From contig NZ_SWCM01000009.1 of assembly GCF_005116645.1 (NCBI RefSeq), positions 62,001 to 126,000 of the forward strand: a stretch of DNA of 64,000 bases, given 5' to 3'. The translations under genes were made by a program, and so were the position numbers. Of the stretch, positions 10,339-20,173 are shown piece by piece. Source of the DNA: Desulfopila sp. IMCC35006. Lineage in GTDB: Bacteria > Desulfobacterota > Desulfobulbia > Desulfobulbales > Desulfocapsaceae. The first letter of the stretch is position 1; the number at the start of each line of letters is the position of its first letter. The notes below the pieces were generated by a model, which worked only from the letters and a program-made list of their open reading frames with translations, did not search any database and was not told where the DNA came from.

Positions 10339-11250
10339 ATGAAAACCGAAAGCTCTCTTCTAACCTATTTCGCTTTAGCAACAGCAGTTCTATTCTGGGG
10401 ACTCTCCTTTGTGGCGACCAAAATCGCCCTGCAGAGCTTCACCCCATTCTGTCTGATATTTTTCCGTTTTTTTGCCGCCTCGATTTTTTTTGGCATGTTA
10501 CTCTGGCGTACCGGTTTTCCGCCCCTTACCGGCAAAACGTTACAATCTCTTCTGTTACTTACTCTCATGCAGCCCGGCCTCTATTTTCTCTTTGAAACCA
10601 CGGGGCTTCAATACACCTCAGCGACCAAAACCTCCCTGATCATCGCCACCATTCCCATTGTCGTGCTGGTCCTCTCCGCACTGTATTTAAAAGAGAGGCT
10701 GCGCCTGCTGAATACACTCGGCATCTGTTTCTCCCTGGTTGGCGTGGCTCTGCTGGTTTTTGGCGGCGACGTCCAGGAGGCCGGCGGCATGCTGCTGGGC
10801 GATATGCTTATCTTCGGGGCTGTGCTTGCTGCCTCCATTTACATGATTATGACCCGGCGATTAGGCGAATCGCTCACCTCTCTGCAGATCACCGGCATGC
10901 AGATTATCTTCGGTGCCCTGCTATTTTTCCCGGCATTTCTCTGGGATCTGCCAAAACTTCACTGGCAGGCAGTCTCCAGTGAATCGCTGATCGCCCTGGT
11001 CGTGCTGACTATTTTTGCTACCATCGTGGCATTCCTGTGCTATAATCATGCGCTGACCAGAATTCCCGCGGCGCAGGCTGCTGTCTGCATCAACGGCATT
11101 CCCCTGGTCACCGCCTGCGGAGCCTGGATGATGCTGGGAGAGACGCTCTCACTTATGCAGCTGGCTGGTGGAGCGCTTGTCCTCGGGGCTGTCCTCTTGG
11201 CCAATCACACCCCGAAAAACAACGAAATCAACATATCAACATCAACATAA
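10339..11250 (+). CDS. EamA/DMT-superfamily transporter
   Basis: A 303-residue inner-membrane drug/metabolite transporter with about ten hydrophobic helices and two EamA repeats (the first begins AVLFWGLSFVATKIAL, the second after about residue 150). Members export amino acids, purines or other metabolites. The start is the ATG at 10339, where the first transmembrane helix begins shortly after; the frame stays open back to 10120 but the added residues are basic and unlike the family. Ten bases separate it from the PfkB kinase, so the two are probably one operon. Confidence 0.85.
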   Translation: MKTESSLLTYFALATAVLFWGLSFVATKIALQSFTPFCLIFFRFFAASIFFGMLLWRTGFPPLTGKTLQSLLLLTLMQPGLYFLFETTGLQYTSATKTSLIIATIPIVVLVLSALYLKERLRLLNTLGICFSLVGVALLVFGGDVQEAGGMLLGDMLIFGAVLAASIYMIMTRRLGESLTSLQITGMQIIFGALLFFPAFLWDLPKLHWQAVSSESLIALVVLTIFATIVAFLCYNHALTRIPAAQAAVCINGIPLVTACGAWMMLGETLSLMQLAGGALVLGAVLLANHTPKNNEINISTST

Positions 11251-11260
11251 AGGTTTGACA

Positions 11261-12184
11261 ATGAAGAACATATTTATCTCCGGCTCACTGGCCTATGATC
11301 GAATCATGAATTTCCCCGAGAGTTTCTCCGACCATATCCTGCCGGACAAAATCCACAGCCTCAACGTTTGCTTCCAGGTAGACGGGGTCACGGAGAACTA
11401 TGGCGGGACTGCCGGTAATATTGCGTATGCCCTCAAACTGATGGGGAAAGATTCAACGATTACCGCCACTATCGGCAGCGACCATCATAAATATTTCGAG
11501 TGGCTGGACCAACATTCGATTTCCAGAACGGAAATCACCGTTATCCCCCAGGAGCTGACGGCCGGAGCGTATATAACGACCGATAAAAGCAACAACCAGA
11601 TTACCGGTTTTAACCCCGGGGCAATGAAATACTCCTCCGGACTCGACTTTAACAGTCTCAACCCGGAAGAAACCCTGCTGCTGGTGTCCCCCGGGAATCT
11701 TGATGATATGATCAACTACCCAAAACTGTGCAAGCAGAAAAACATTGGCTATATTTTTGATCCCGGCCAGGCTCTTCCCGTACTGCAGGCCCAGGATTTA
11801 ATCGATGTCATTACCGGCTGCATGCTTCTCATCGTCAACGATTACGAGTTCAATCTCATTCTGGATAAGACCGGCTTGACGAAAGATGAACTGCTGGGAT
11901 TGGCCGATGCAACCATTATTACTCTGGGCGAGGCCGGTTCAGAACTTTACAAACCGTCCGGCAAAATAACAATTCCCTCCTTTAAGGCAGCCAGAGTAGT
12001 CGACCCGACAGGGGCTGGCGACGCCTTCCGGGGCGGACTGCTCAGTGGCCTGATCAACGGCAGTGACCTGGAAACCAGTGCCATCCAAGGCAGCGTCTGC
12101 GCCTCTTTTGCCGTTGAATGCAACGGGACCCAGGTGTATTCGTTCACTCCCGAGGAGTTTGCCAACCGGATGCGGGCAAACTAA
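11261..12184 (+). CDS. PfkB-family kinase (adenosine kinase-like)
   Basis: A 307-residue ribokinase-fold sugar/nucleoside kinase. The N-terminal substrate region ENYGGTAGNIAYALKLMG and the C-terminal anion-hole/catalytic motif DPTGAGDAFRGGLLSGL are intact. The overall pattern resembles bacterial adenosine-kinase-like PfkB proteins more than fructokinases. It follows the EamA transporter by 10 bases, hinting that the transported compound and the phosphorylated one are related (a nucleoside or sugar). Confidence 0.85.
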   Translation: MKNIFISGSLAYDRIMNFPESFSDHILPDKIHSLNVCFQVDGVTENYGGTAGNIAYALKLMGKDSTITATIGSDHHKYFEWLDQHSISRTEITVIPQELTAGAYITTDKSNNQITGFNPGAMKYSSGLDFNSLNPEETLLLVSPGNLDDMINYPKLCKQKNIGYIFDPGQALPVLQAQDLIDVITGCMLLIVNDYEFNLILDKTGLTKDELLGLADATIITLGEAGSELYKPSGKITIPSFKAARVVDPTGAGDAFRGGLLSGLINGSDLETSAIQGSVCASFAVECNGTQVYSFTPEEFANRMRAN

Positions 12185-12197
12185 CCATTTCAAATTT

Positions 12198-12221
12198 GAC
12201 TTTTTACGAGTCAGTCAAGGA
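12198..12221. repeat. Short TTTTTACGA-type motif, copy 2
   Basis: GACTTTTTACGAGTCAGTCA, similar to motifs at 6038 and 57265. It contains the stop codon and last few codons (LTDS) of the DUF2293 gene on the minus strand. Confidence 0.35.
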
Positions 12222-12896
12222 TGAGCTGTCCAGGGCCCTTTGCAGGGGACAGGATGGGGGGATGTCATGGCCATCGCGGTAGAGCTGCAGCAGGTCGAGA
12301 GAGCGGCCCGCCAGCTCTCTTCGGACCTGTCGCCTTGTTCCCTTGACCCGGGCGATGGCCATACGGTCATAATTGGTAGTCTGATGCCGCATCCAGGCAA
12401 TGACTGCACTGCGCGCACGATCTGCGACAGGGATTCGCTCCGTCCGCGCCACGGTGCCGCTGCCAACCGGGGTTGCAAACTCGGTGACGACTCTGGCCAG
12501 TCGGGACGCAAGGCCGGCATACCGGCAGTGAAAACCGAGAAAGTCGAGGACTTCAATATAAAATTGCTCGACATACTCCTGGTGCTTTTTTTCCCGCCCA
12601 TCCAGCTGCTGCTGACGTTTTTTGGCATACCCCGGGGCCGAGCGTTTTGCCTCCAGCTCCTCTCTGGCGGCCAGGATATGTTCCTCTTTTGCCCAGATTC
12701 CCTTGGAAATAAATCTCTTTTTGGCCTTTACCTGAACCAGCCACGTCGGCCCTTTTGCCTTGACCATCTTGGTAAGCGGGCCGTCGCCCGGCGCAAGCAG
12801 GGCCCAGTCCTCCGGAACAGCCAGCTGCTCCCCTGTCTCGCTCAGGACAATTCTTTCTGTTCTGCCTGGTTTGACCAGGCGATTTTGTTGCGGCAT
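12204..12896 (-). CDS. DUF2293 domain-containing protein
   Basis: A 230-residue protein whose C-terminal half (about residues 115-205, FLGFHCRYAGLASRLARVVTEFATPVGSGTVARTERIP...AVIAWMRHQTTNYD) matches the DUF2293 pattern of unknown function. The N-terminal half is basic and rich in Lys and Glu (KKRQQQLDGREKKHQ), so it may bind nucleic acid; that is inference. It converges on the PfkB gene with 19 bases between stops and lies downstream of the PilH-like gene. Confidence 0.75.
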   Translation of the reverse strand: MPQQNRLVKPGRTERIVLSETGEQLAVPEDWALLAPGDGPLTKMVKAKGPTWLVQVKAKKRFISKGIWAKEEHILAAREELEAKRSAPGYAKKRQQQLDGREKKHQEYVEQFYIEVLDFLGFHCRYAGLASRLARVVTEFATPVGSGTVARTERIPVADRARSAVIAWMRHQTTNYDRMAIARVKGTRRQVRRELAGRSLDLLQLYRDGHDIPPSCPLQRALDSSSLTDS

Positions 12897-12931
12897 TCCT
12901 GTTCAGCCTCTCTGTACCGGAAACGATCCTG

Positions 12932-13297
12932 TCATATATTCTTTTCTATAGCTGCCAGGAGCTCACCCTCGGTATACGGTTTGGTGATATAATCGTCAGC
13001 CCCCTGTTTCTTTCCCCAGAATTTGTCACTGGCCTGATCCTTACTGCTGACAATGACGATATTTATTCCTTGTGTTTCGGGGTTGGATTTTAACTGGCGA
13101 CACACCTGAAAACCGTTCTTATTCGGGAGAATGACATCGAGCAGAATTAAATCCGGCTTTTTCTCCAGCGCGGTGGATAGAACTTTATCACCTTCTGTTA
13201 CAGCTACGGTTTCATAGCCGTTCTCACTGCAGATAGACTCGGCGATGCGCATGTCTGTCTGACTATCCTCTACGATCATAATTAATTTTGCTGCCAT
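12932..13297 (-). CDS. Single-domain response regulator (PilH-like)
   Basis: A 121-residue stand-alone receiver. The acidic pair is in MIVEDSQTD, the phosphoacceptor Asp in LILLDVILP, the Thr/Ser switch in IVIVSSKD, and the Lys in YITKPY. The sequence resembles PilH of type IV pili chemosensory systems. It closes the Chp-like cluster, 196 bases after the CheW-like gene, so it may have its own promoter. It would act as phosphate sink or output for the CheA hybrid at 14004-17558. Confidence 0.88.
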   Translation of the reverse strand: MAAKLIMIVEDSQTDMRIAESICSENGYETVAVTEGDKVLSTALEKKPDLILLDVILPNKNGFQVCRQLKSNPETQGINIVIVSSKDQASDKFWGKKQGADDYITKPYTEGELLAAIEKNI

Positions 13298-13493
13298 ACT
13301 GTTTTCCTTTTTGGTGGGGAAATTGTCAAAACCTTCCTCTTGCCATATCCTGAGCGTTTTTTCATTATCTTTTCTGAGAGTTACACCAGTTTATTGACAG
13401 GGAAAGAAGATTTGTTTTAGCGAATAATTGCGTTCCTGTTGATTTTTCCACTGATTGCCGACGCAACTTCCGGCGACACACATTTTCAATCCT

Positions 13494-13952
13494 CTATAAT
13501 TGCAGGGATTGGCCTATCCGGACAAAATCCGGCACAACACCGAGTTGACCGGGGGCAAGGGCATAGAGCCCCAGCACATTTTCGCCGTTTCGGGCCATCA
13601 TCGGCGCCTGCAAAGTTTCTATACCTGTCGCAAGCTTTTGCAGAGTATATTTTTGTGGTATCTCGATGATGAACCTAACCAGTTCCTTCTTTTCGTTGAC
13701 CGACCTGACAACAAGATATTTAGGCAGGTTGTTCCTCTTTCTGACCTCCAGCCCATAATAGTTTTCCAGATTAACCACCGGCAGCAGGTCATCCTGATAT
13801 TTTGCGGTGACGAGGGCAGGTGATGAGGAAAACATCTCAACTTCTTTAAAAAGAAGTTCGAGTTGATTTTTACTCAAAACCCAGAAAATCTCCCATCCAT
13901 GGAAATCGGTGCTGTTCGCTTTTATGGTGGCTATTTCGAGCTGTTTTTTCAT
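13494..13952 (-). CDS. CheW-like adaptor
   Basis: A 152-residue CheW-domain protein. The signature is the stretch LLPVVNLENYYGLEVR followed by KYLVVRSVN and a glycine-linked C-terminal half. It probably docks CheA to the receptor array, or regulates it like PilI/ChpC. It lies 51 bases after the CheA hybrid in the same operon. This is the second CheW-type protein of the cluster. Confidence 0.72.
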   Translation of the reverse strand: MKKQLEIATIKANSTDFHGWEIFWVLSKNQLELLFKEVEMFSSSPALVTAKYQDDLLPVVNLENYYGLEVRKRNNLPKYLVVRSVNEKKELVRFIIEIPQKYTLQKLATGIETLQAPMMARNGENVLGLYALAPGQLGVVPDFVRIGQSLQL

Positions 13953-14003
13953 AGTGTCATAAAGGGTTATTTGGCAAAGGATCCAGCAACCTGCAGGGTC
14001 GCA

Positions 14004-17000
14004 TCAGACAAGATCGGATGAGGAGCCGTTACAGATAGCTTCCAGCAGCTGCACAAAGGTTTCCTCCTGGTACGGCTTGGTGAGATAGTGGTCAATCCCC
14101 AGTTCCCTGGCCTTTGCCTGGTGTTTTTCCGATGCCCGGGAGGTCAGCATTACAACGGGAATGTCTTTATATTCCTGTTGATTATTAACAGTTGATTTGA
14201 ACTCATAGCCGTTCATTCGGGGCATTTCGATATCGAGGATGATCACGTCCGGCAAAAAACTCTCCAGTTTGGCCAGGGCGTCCAGGCCGTCAACCGCCTG
14301 CTGCTGCTGCCAGGATCGGCTCTCCACCAGTCGAGCCACACTGTGCCGCACACTAATGGAATCATCAACGATCAACACCTTGATCGGTGCAGTCGTCTTG
14401 TCCTGCAGTACCGGTGCATGATGCGGCATGGCATAATCGATCGGAACATCCACCAGCTCATGCAGATTGAGAATTGGAATGACCCCTCCGCTCCCGGTAA
14501 GGGTCACCCCGCTTATGCCTCGAACATGGGTCAGATGACTACCGAGATTTTTAACTATTATCTCCCGCTGTTCGACAACCGAATCGATGGTTACCGCATA
14601 AGGCTTGTCACCCTTCATAAACACAATTGCCAGCAGACCTTCGGGTGCAGCCGCCAGGGTGTCCATTTTCTGTTCCAGCTGCAGGTGGAAACCAAGATTT
14701 ATTGCCGGGACATATCCATCGCCGAAGGGAACGGACAAGCCTCCTGTTTCATCAATTTCGCCCGGCGAGAAGTGTTTCACCTGCAGGATATCCTGCAGGG
14801 GGACGGCATACTCTCTACCGGCAACCGATACGACTGCCGCACGATTGACGGAGAGGGAAAAAGGAATCTGTATTTCAAAAACGACCCCCTGTCCCGGGGT
14901 ATTGTGTATCTGGACGAAGCCGCGCAGATCCTGGATATTTCTTTTGACGACATCAAGCCCCACTCCACGCCCGGAGAGCGTGGTAATTTCCTGCCTGGTG
15001 GTAAAACTTGGGTGAAAGAGATATTCGAGCAATTCTTTTTCGTTTACGGTCTCGGCCTTGTCTATCAGACCTTCGCGAGTGAGCTTATCCCGGATAAGGG
15101 TATAATCAATACCACCCCCGTCATCGGCTATACGCAGGACAACATGCCTGCTTCGCTGCTCGGCATGCACCGAGATGGCTGCAGTTTCCGGCTTGCCGAG
15201 AGCTGCCCGAAGCTCAGGCGATTCGATGCCATGATCAACTGCATTGCGCAGAATATGCATGAGTGGATCGGTTATTCCAGCCCAGACGAACCTGTCCATG
15301 TACACATCTTCTCCGGTCACGGTGAGCGCCACCTTCTTGCCCAGTTTGGAAGACGCATCCCGGACGGTCCGGAAAAGAACCCGCGAAATTGACGACAGAG
15401 GGGTCATCCGGATGCGCATGAGCTTATCCTGCATCAGCCGCATGGTCAACTGCTGCTTGCCTGCCTGGCCACTGATGTCGCCTGCCACCGAAGTAAGCGT
15501 TGCATGGATGGAGTTTACGTCGACGGCGACCTCGTTGAGGGACCTGATTATCAGGTTCAACTGTGAATAGCGATCCAGTTCAATGGGGTCAAAATCGGCC
15601 AGCTCACTGTTGAGCGGACCATTGCCTTCACCATGCGCGCTGACAGGACTAAAACCGTACAGCGACTGCACTTCAAAGCCCGACTCCAGTTCCTGGGATT
15701 TTCTGCGCAGAGTATCTTTAACATTTTCCAATTCGACGAGGGTCTGGGTAAACTTCTCCAGCATTTTCTCCATGGCGCCGCGAGCCACAACCAGCTCCCC
15801 TTCGATACTCACCAGCTCATCCAGATCTTCAATTCTTACCCGCAGGGTCCCCAGGTCGCCGGGCAGGGTAGCGTTATTTTCTCCACTCGCCGGTTCTGCC
15901 GGTGGTACCGGGCCCATCTCCCCAAAAGACGCAGGGGCGATATCAGGTACCTGCTCACTCGCTGCAGTCCTCGCCTTTTCTCCTGCCGGCTGCGAACTCA
16001 ACTGCGCAGAGGCACTGTTCTCTACCGCATCAGCCGTTGAGCAGGCAAGCATATACTGGTTGATCGTATCGACCAGGCTTTCCAGTCGCGGCGATTCCTG
16101 GGCCTGAGGCGATTGCGCCAGCGATTCGATAACATCGATACCAGAGGCAATAATCTGCACTTCCCGAGGGTGTATCGTGTCAGCCTCGTCATGCAGCCAA
16201 TCGAGCAGATCCTCCAGGACGTGCGCTCCTCGGGCGAGCAGGCTGAGCCCGGTCATCGACGCCGCACCCTTTAAGGTATGTACCGCCCGCCGCATTGCAC
16301 TGACAGAAGCCAGCAGTTCAGGTGTTGGGGAAATTGGCTGTTTGACCCGATTTTCGAGAAAGTTCAACGACTGGTTGATAACAATGAGATGTTCGTCGCA
16401 CTCTTCGCGGAAGATCTCCATCAGGAGCAGCTGTTCTTCGTCCATCGACGCCATTGGTTCTTCCGCAATAGACGGGACCGGTTCTGCAAGCGGCGCTACC
16501 GCTTCCACGACCGGCGCAGAGACGTCAGGGACCGGGACAGAGGAATCGGTGACCAGGGCAGGCTCCGCAAGACCGCCAAGTTCTTCACCTTCTGCCATCT
16601 CTTCCACGGCAAAATCAGCAGCGTCAAACTCATCCAGAAAATCGGTTTGATCACCTGCAGCCGGATCATCGAAGAAATCGGACGTTTCCAGATCGAGGGC
16701 TGCCACAGGGTCGGTTTCTTTGGCGACAGACGGCACTTGCGCCTTTTGGCCAAGTACTGTCAGCAACGCCTCGAATCTCTGCAGCTGCTCTGTTACTTTG
16801 TGTACCGTGGCACTGTTTTCAGGATTCTCACGACTGAAGATGATTTCGAGAAACTGCAGAAAATCGAGGATCAATCCCGCCAGTTCAGGCTGGTGGCCAA
16901 TGATACCGGAGTGTACTTTTTGCAGGAGCAGATGGAACTCCTGCATGAGCCGGCTCTGTTGCCGCATTCCTGCCGCCTGGACCGTGGCCGCAAGAATCGA

Positions 17001-17558
17001 TACCGCACGAGCGAGTTTGCCGTAAACCAAGAGGTTGTGCGCTTTATTGTCTCCGTCTCCCGCGAGGCAGTTGGCAAGTTCCTGCAATAACGGAAAAATG
17101 GCGCGAACCTCAGGCAGATACTTGCGCAGCAACGCGGGAGCCTGGCCTTTCTGCCGGTTGTCGGCACTCTTTTCGGCGTCAATTTTTGTGAATAATGCGA
17201 CGACCTGCTCATGAAAATCCTGCGGCACATCGTTATGGTTTTCGTTGCTGCAGGATTTTTTTAGCAGCGCAAATATTTGCTGCAGAGCTGTCAGCAGGCG
17301 ATCGGCAATCGGCTGCCGACCTGCAATGCATTCATCCAGGGCTGATTCGACCACTCTGGCCCCCTGGCTCATGTCGGTCAACTGCACCTGCGATGCGGCC
17401 CCTTTGATGTTATGAAAAAGCCGGTGCAGTTTTTCTATGGCGTCTACAGCGCTGTTATCTGATGCAAGCTCGTCCAGGCATTGCGCAATCTCAGGAATAT
17501 AGGATTCGACTTCCTGATAAAAGAGCTCAACGAGTTCGGCAGTGGAAAACTTTGCCAT
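14004..17558 (-). CDS. CheA/ChpA-type hybrid histidine kinase (two Hpt, CheA core, CheW, receiver)
   Basis: A 1,184-residue sensor-array kinase. Order: Hpt1 with phospho-His about 49 (HRLFHNIKGAA); a helical, acidic linker; Hpt2 with His 427 (AVHTLKGAASMTG); a Pro/Ala-rich linker; the CheA dimerisation and ATPase core with N box (HILRNAVDHGIESP) and G boxes (ADDGGGIDY, LSGRGVGLDVV); a CheW-like domain (YAVPLQDILQV); and a C-terminal receiver (VLIVDDSISVR, Asp in VIILDIEMP, TKPY). This matches PilL/ChpA and cyanobacterial Pil kinases. It is central in the operon, between two CheW genes. Confidence 0.93.
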   Translation of the reverse strand: MAKFSTAELVELFYQEVESYIPEIAQCLDELASDNSAVDAIEKLHRLFHNIKGAASQVQLTDMSQGARVVESALDECIAGRQPIADRLLTALQQIFALLKKSCSNENHNDVPQDFHEQVVALFTKIDAEKSADNRQKGQAPALLRKYLPEVRAIFPLLQELANCLAGDGDNKAHNLLVYGKLARAVSILAATVQAAGMRQQSRLMQEFHLLLQKVHSGIIGHQPELAGLILDFLQFLEIIFSRENPENSATVHKVTEQLQRFEALLTVLGQKAQVPSVAKETDPVAALDLETSDFFDDPAAGDQTDFLDEFDAADFAVEEMAEGEELGGLAEPALVTDSSVPVPDVSAPVVEAVAPLAEPVPSIAEEPMASMDEEQLLLMEIFREECDEHLIVINQSLNFLENRVKQPISPTPELLASVSAMRRAVHTLKGAASMTGLSLLARGAHVLEDLLDWLHDEADTIHPREVQIIASGIDVIESLAQSPQAQESPRLESLVDTINQYMLACSTADAVENSASAQLSSQPAGEKARTAASEQVPDIAPASFGEMGPVPPAEPASGENNATLPGDLGTLRVRIEDLDELVSIEGELVVARGAMEKMLEKFTQTLVELENVKDTLRRKSQELESGFEVQSLYGFSPVSAHGEGNGPLNSELADFDPIELDRYSQLNLIIRSLNEVAVDVNSIHATLTSVAGDISGQAGKQQLTMRLMQDKLMRIRMTPLSSISRVLFRTVRDASSKLGKKVALTVTGEDVYMDRFVWAGITDPLMHILRNAVDHGIESPELRAALGKPETAAISVHAEQRSRHVVLRIADDGGGIDYTLIRDKLTREGLIDKAETVNEKELLEYLFHPSFTTRQEITTLSGRGVGLDVVKRNIQDLRGFVQIHNTPGQGVVFEIQIPFSLSVNRAAVVSVAGREYAVPLQDILQVKHFSPGEIDETGGLSVPFGDGYVPAINLGFHLQLEQKMDTLAAAPEGLLAIVFMKGDKPYAVTIDSVVEQREIIVKNLGSHLTHVRGISGVTLTGSGGVIPILNLHELVDVPIDYAMPHHAPVLQDKTTAPIKVLIVDDSISVRHSVARLVESRSWQQQQAVDGLDALAKLESFLPDVIILDIEMPRMNGYEFKSTVNNQQEYKDIPVVMLTSRASEKHQAKARELGIDHYLTKPYQEETFVQLLEAICNGSSSDLV

Positions 17559-17612
17559 TATTGCGAATCCTCTCTATTGCTGTTCATTACTGCACCATTT
17601 TTACTCATTTTT

Positions 17613-18173
17613 TCACCCCCTGCGGTTATAATCAACCAGCCGCTGCAGAGTCAGCAGCATGGGGACGTTGAGAATATAGTAGAAACTCTCTTCAATCAGG
17701 AGACCGGCGGTGAAAAGCGTGGTATCGACCGCGTGTCTGTCGATCATCGCAAGGGGTTTTGTCTCCGACATGACCCGGCTCACCGTTCCGACAATTCGAT
17801 CCAGGCGAATGCCTATTTTTCTTTTTTTGTACCGGAGCACGGCAAGTCGCCTGCCGGCACACCCGCTGTCTGAATATCTGATAAAAGTACCGAAATCGAT
17901 AACGGAGACGATTTCACTCCGGATATTCACGATCCCCTGAATCCAGCCAGGAAGATGAGGCAGGACTGTAACAGTCGGCAAAGGACCGACTTCCGACAGA
18001 TCATCAATAGCTATCGCCAGGTGCAGGGTCCCGATGCCCACCAGGATATAACGGCGCGGCTCTTCCCGATCGGCAGCGGCCTGCCGCGCTATTGCATCGG
18101 CTCGGTCCGTCACCTCGGCCAGTTGCGCATCAATATTTGCAATAAGATCTGGTAAAGCCAACATCCTTGACAT
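17613..18173 (-). CDS. CheW-domain adaptor (PilI-like)
   Basis: A 186-residue CheW/PilI-like scaffold protein. A short helical N-terminus precedes the fold: YILVGIGTLHLAIAIDDLSEVGPLP, then the CheW hallmark LPGWIQGIVNIRSEIVSVIDFGTFI. The start is taken as the ATG at 18173; a TTG at 18188 is also possible. It is 38 bases from the double-receiver gene and 54 from the CheA hybrid. It should couple the PilJ-like receptor to the kinase. Confidence 0.85.
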   Translation of the reverse strand: MSRMLALPDLIANIDAQLAEVTDRADAIARQAAADREEPRRYILVGIGTLHLAIAIDDLSEVGPLPTVTVLPHLPGWIQGIVNIRSEIVSVIDFGTFIRYSDSGCAGRRLAVLRYKKRKIGIRLDRIVGTVSRVMSETKPLAMIDRHAVDTTLFTAGLLIEESFYYILNVPMLLTLQRLVDYNRRG

Positions 18174-18211
18174 GAATTCACTCTGCAAATGAAGAATTTT
18201 TTACCGGGTAG

Positions 18212-20134
18212 TTATATATAACTACCGATAACCGAGAGAAGTTTCTCCGGATTGAAAGGTTTGGTGAGATACGCCGACGACCCGGCTCTTATCCCTTTCT
18301 CACGGTCCATTGGACTATCTTTTGCAGTCAGCATGACAACAGGAATCTCTTTGAGTCCCAGGTCTTGCTGCAGCCTTGCCAGGATATCATAGCCGGTCAT
18401 GTCCGGTAACATGGCATCCAGCAGAATCAAGTGCGGCCGTGCCTCCTCAATCATTCTCAGCGCCTGTTGACCATTAACCGCTTCCTGTACCAGATACCCT
18501 TTTCTTGACAACACCATGGCGATTACTTTTCTGGAAGTTGGACTGTCTTCGACAATCAGAACTGTTTTTTTCAGTTCGTTCTCCCGGGGCATTCCCCCTG
18601 TCGGCTCGGCCGCTGTCGGCGCCACCATAGCCGCCGGGGGGGCGGCAGGCGGTCTCGTGACCGCCGGTTGAACAACAGCGGGTTCCACCACGGTTTCAGC
18701 CTTTTCAAGAGCAGGCAGAGGGGGCCGGCTTGGCGGATGCTGAACCGATGATTCCAGATATCTGGCCAATACTGCCAGAAGTTTGGCCGGCTCAAACGGT
18801 TTCGTCAGATATTCATTCGAGCCGCCGCTTATTCCTTTCTGCCGATCAGCAGCACCGCTTTTACCGGTCAGCATGACCACGGGAACATCGGAGAATCTGC
18901 CGTTTTTTCGCATGACTGCCAGAATGTCATAGCCGGTCATGTCCGGCAGCATTACATCCAGAAGGACGAGATCGGGAACCATCCCCTCGATGGCCAGCAG
19001 GGCTTCGGTACCGCTTGCCGCTTCGATTATACGGTAACCTTTGCGATCAAGAACAGACGTTATCACTCTCCTGGCAGTTTTACTGTCTTCAACCACCAGC
19101 ACGGTCCTGTCTGAACATTTTGGCTTGTTGTCGACTGCTGCAGCCGTCGGTACAGTCGCTTCTTTGCCAGGTGCCGTCCGCTGCGGTACGACCATCGCTG
19201 CTGCTGCCTGCTGCCGAACTTCAGGCGCCACGGGTTGCAGTAAAGCAGAGGTCCTGATGAAAAGAGGCTCCCGGGGCGCAATCTGCAGTGCTTGAGTAAT
19301 AAGCTCGCTGGCTCGATCAAGGTTGCCAAGAGAATAAAATCCCAGGCAGAGACAATAAGCAATCCGCACATTGCGGGGATTTTTCTTAAATTCAGCATCA
19401 TAAAGCGGCAAAATTTCCAGCAGGTCTGTGCTTGTCTGCTCCCGATCACCGCTGTTTTTTGAAATTCTCTGGAAGCCTCCGCAGGAAAAACACCGTTCTT
19501 CGCCGGCCTGCAGCAGGGACCAGCAGAAGATACAGCGCTTCACCGGTTCAGTTGAACCGGTTAACTGTGTTGCAATTTTCTTTGCTTCTCTTTGTACGGA
19601 CAGATCGGAATTGCCCCACTGCCTGGCCTCGTTCAGTGCCTTTTTAATCGTATTCTCCTGAGTCATCAGCCGTGAATGCCACAGCCATGCCGGATAATAG
19701 AAGCGGTTGCTGCGCAAGACCTCAACCAGTTTCGCCCCCGCCTCCTTGCGCCTGAACTGAAAAAAGAGCTGAAGTGCGTGAGCAAACGTTCGGTCTTCAT
19801 CGCATTGGCTCTCAGCCTGTGCAAGGCCAGGCAATCTGGCGAAAAAACGTTCAATCTGGCTGACAGTCACCGACACGTTTTTTTCAACCGGCCCGACAGA
19901 TTGCACGCTATGAATATCGGCAGGGCCAATTGCAGCCAGGGTGAGCAAGGCCCCGTTGCCCTGCAATTTACCGCACTGGGCCCCAAGAACCTGCCCCTGT
20001 CGGACATGCAGCATGCCGGACCTGCTCTGGCTTTTTACTGCAACATCAAGATCTCCCTGGAGAAAACGGACAGATTTGAGGTAATCGACAGTATTTCGCT
20101 GTGTCGCCGTAGAAGAAGATGGTGAAGCGGTCAT
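18212..20134 (-). CDS. PATAN-like, zinc-ribbon, double-receiver response regulator
   Basis: A 640-residue protein. An N-terminal PATAN/DUF4388-like region (DYLKSVRFLQGDLDVAVKSQ...GMLHVRQGQVLGAQCGKLQG) is followed by a helical part, a CxxC...CxxC zinc-ribbon (CIFCWSLL, CFSCGGF), TPR-like helices, then two complete receivers near residues 340-460 and 525-640. Both have their Asp (LVLLDVMLP and LILLDAMLP) and Lys (LTKPF). The PATAN plus receiver layout is that of PatA/PilG-type outputs. Both receivers can in principle be phosphorylated by the CheA hybrid. Confidence 0.85.
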   Translation of the reverse strand: MTASPSSSTATQRNTVDYLKSVRFLQGDLDVAVKSQSRSGMLHVRQGQVLGAQCGKLQGNGALLTLAAIGPADIHSVQSVGPVEKNVSVTVSQIERFFARLPGLAQAESQCDEDRTFAHALQLFFQFRRKEAGAKLVEVLRSNRFYYPAWLWHSRLMTQENTIKKALNEARQWGNSDLSVQREAKKIATQLTGSTEPVKRCIFCWSLLQAGEERCFSCGGFQRISKNSGDREQTSTDLLEILPLYDAEFKKNPRNVRIAYCLCLGFYSLGNLDRASELITQALQIAPREPLFIRTSALLQPVAPEVRQQAAAAMVVPQRTAPGKEATVPTAAAVDNKPKCSDRTVLVVEDSKTARRVITSVLDRKGYRIIEAASGTEALLAIEGMVPDLVLLDVMLPDMTGYDILAVMRKNGRFSDVPVVMLTGKSGAADRQKGISGGSNEYLTKPFEPAKLLAVLARYLESSVQHPPSRPPLPALEKAETVVEPAVVQPAVTRPPAAPPAAMVAPTAAEPTGGMPRENELKKTVLIVEDSPTSRKVIAMVLSRKGYLVQEAVNGQQALRMIEEARPHLILLDAMLPDMTGYDILARLQQDLGLKEIPVVMLTAKDSPMDREKGIRAGSSAYLTKPFNPEKLLSVIGSYI

Positions 20135-20173
20135 AACAGGTCCCTGGCTGGAGAAATAAAGAAAATCCCGAAA

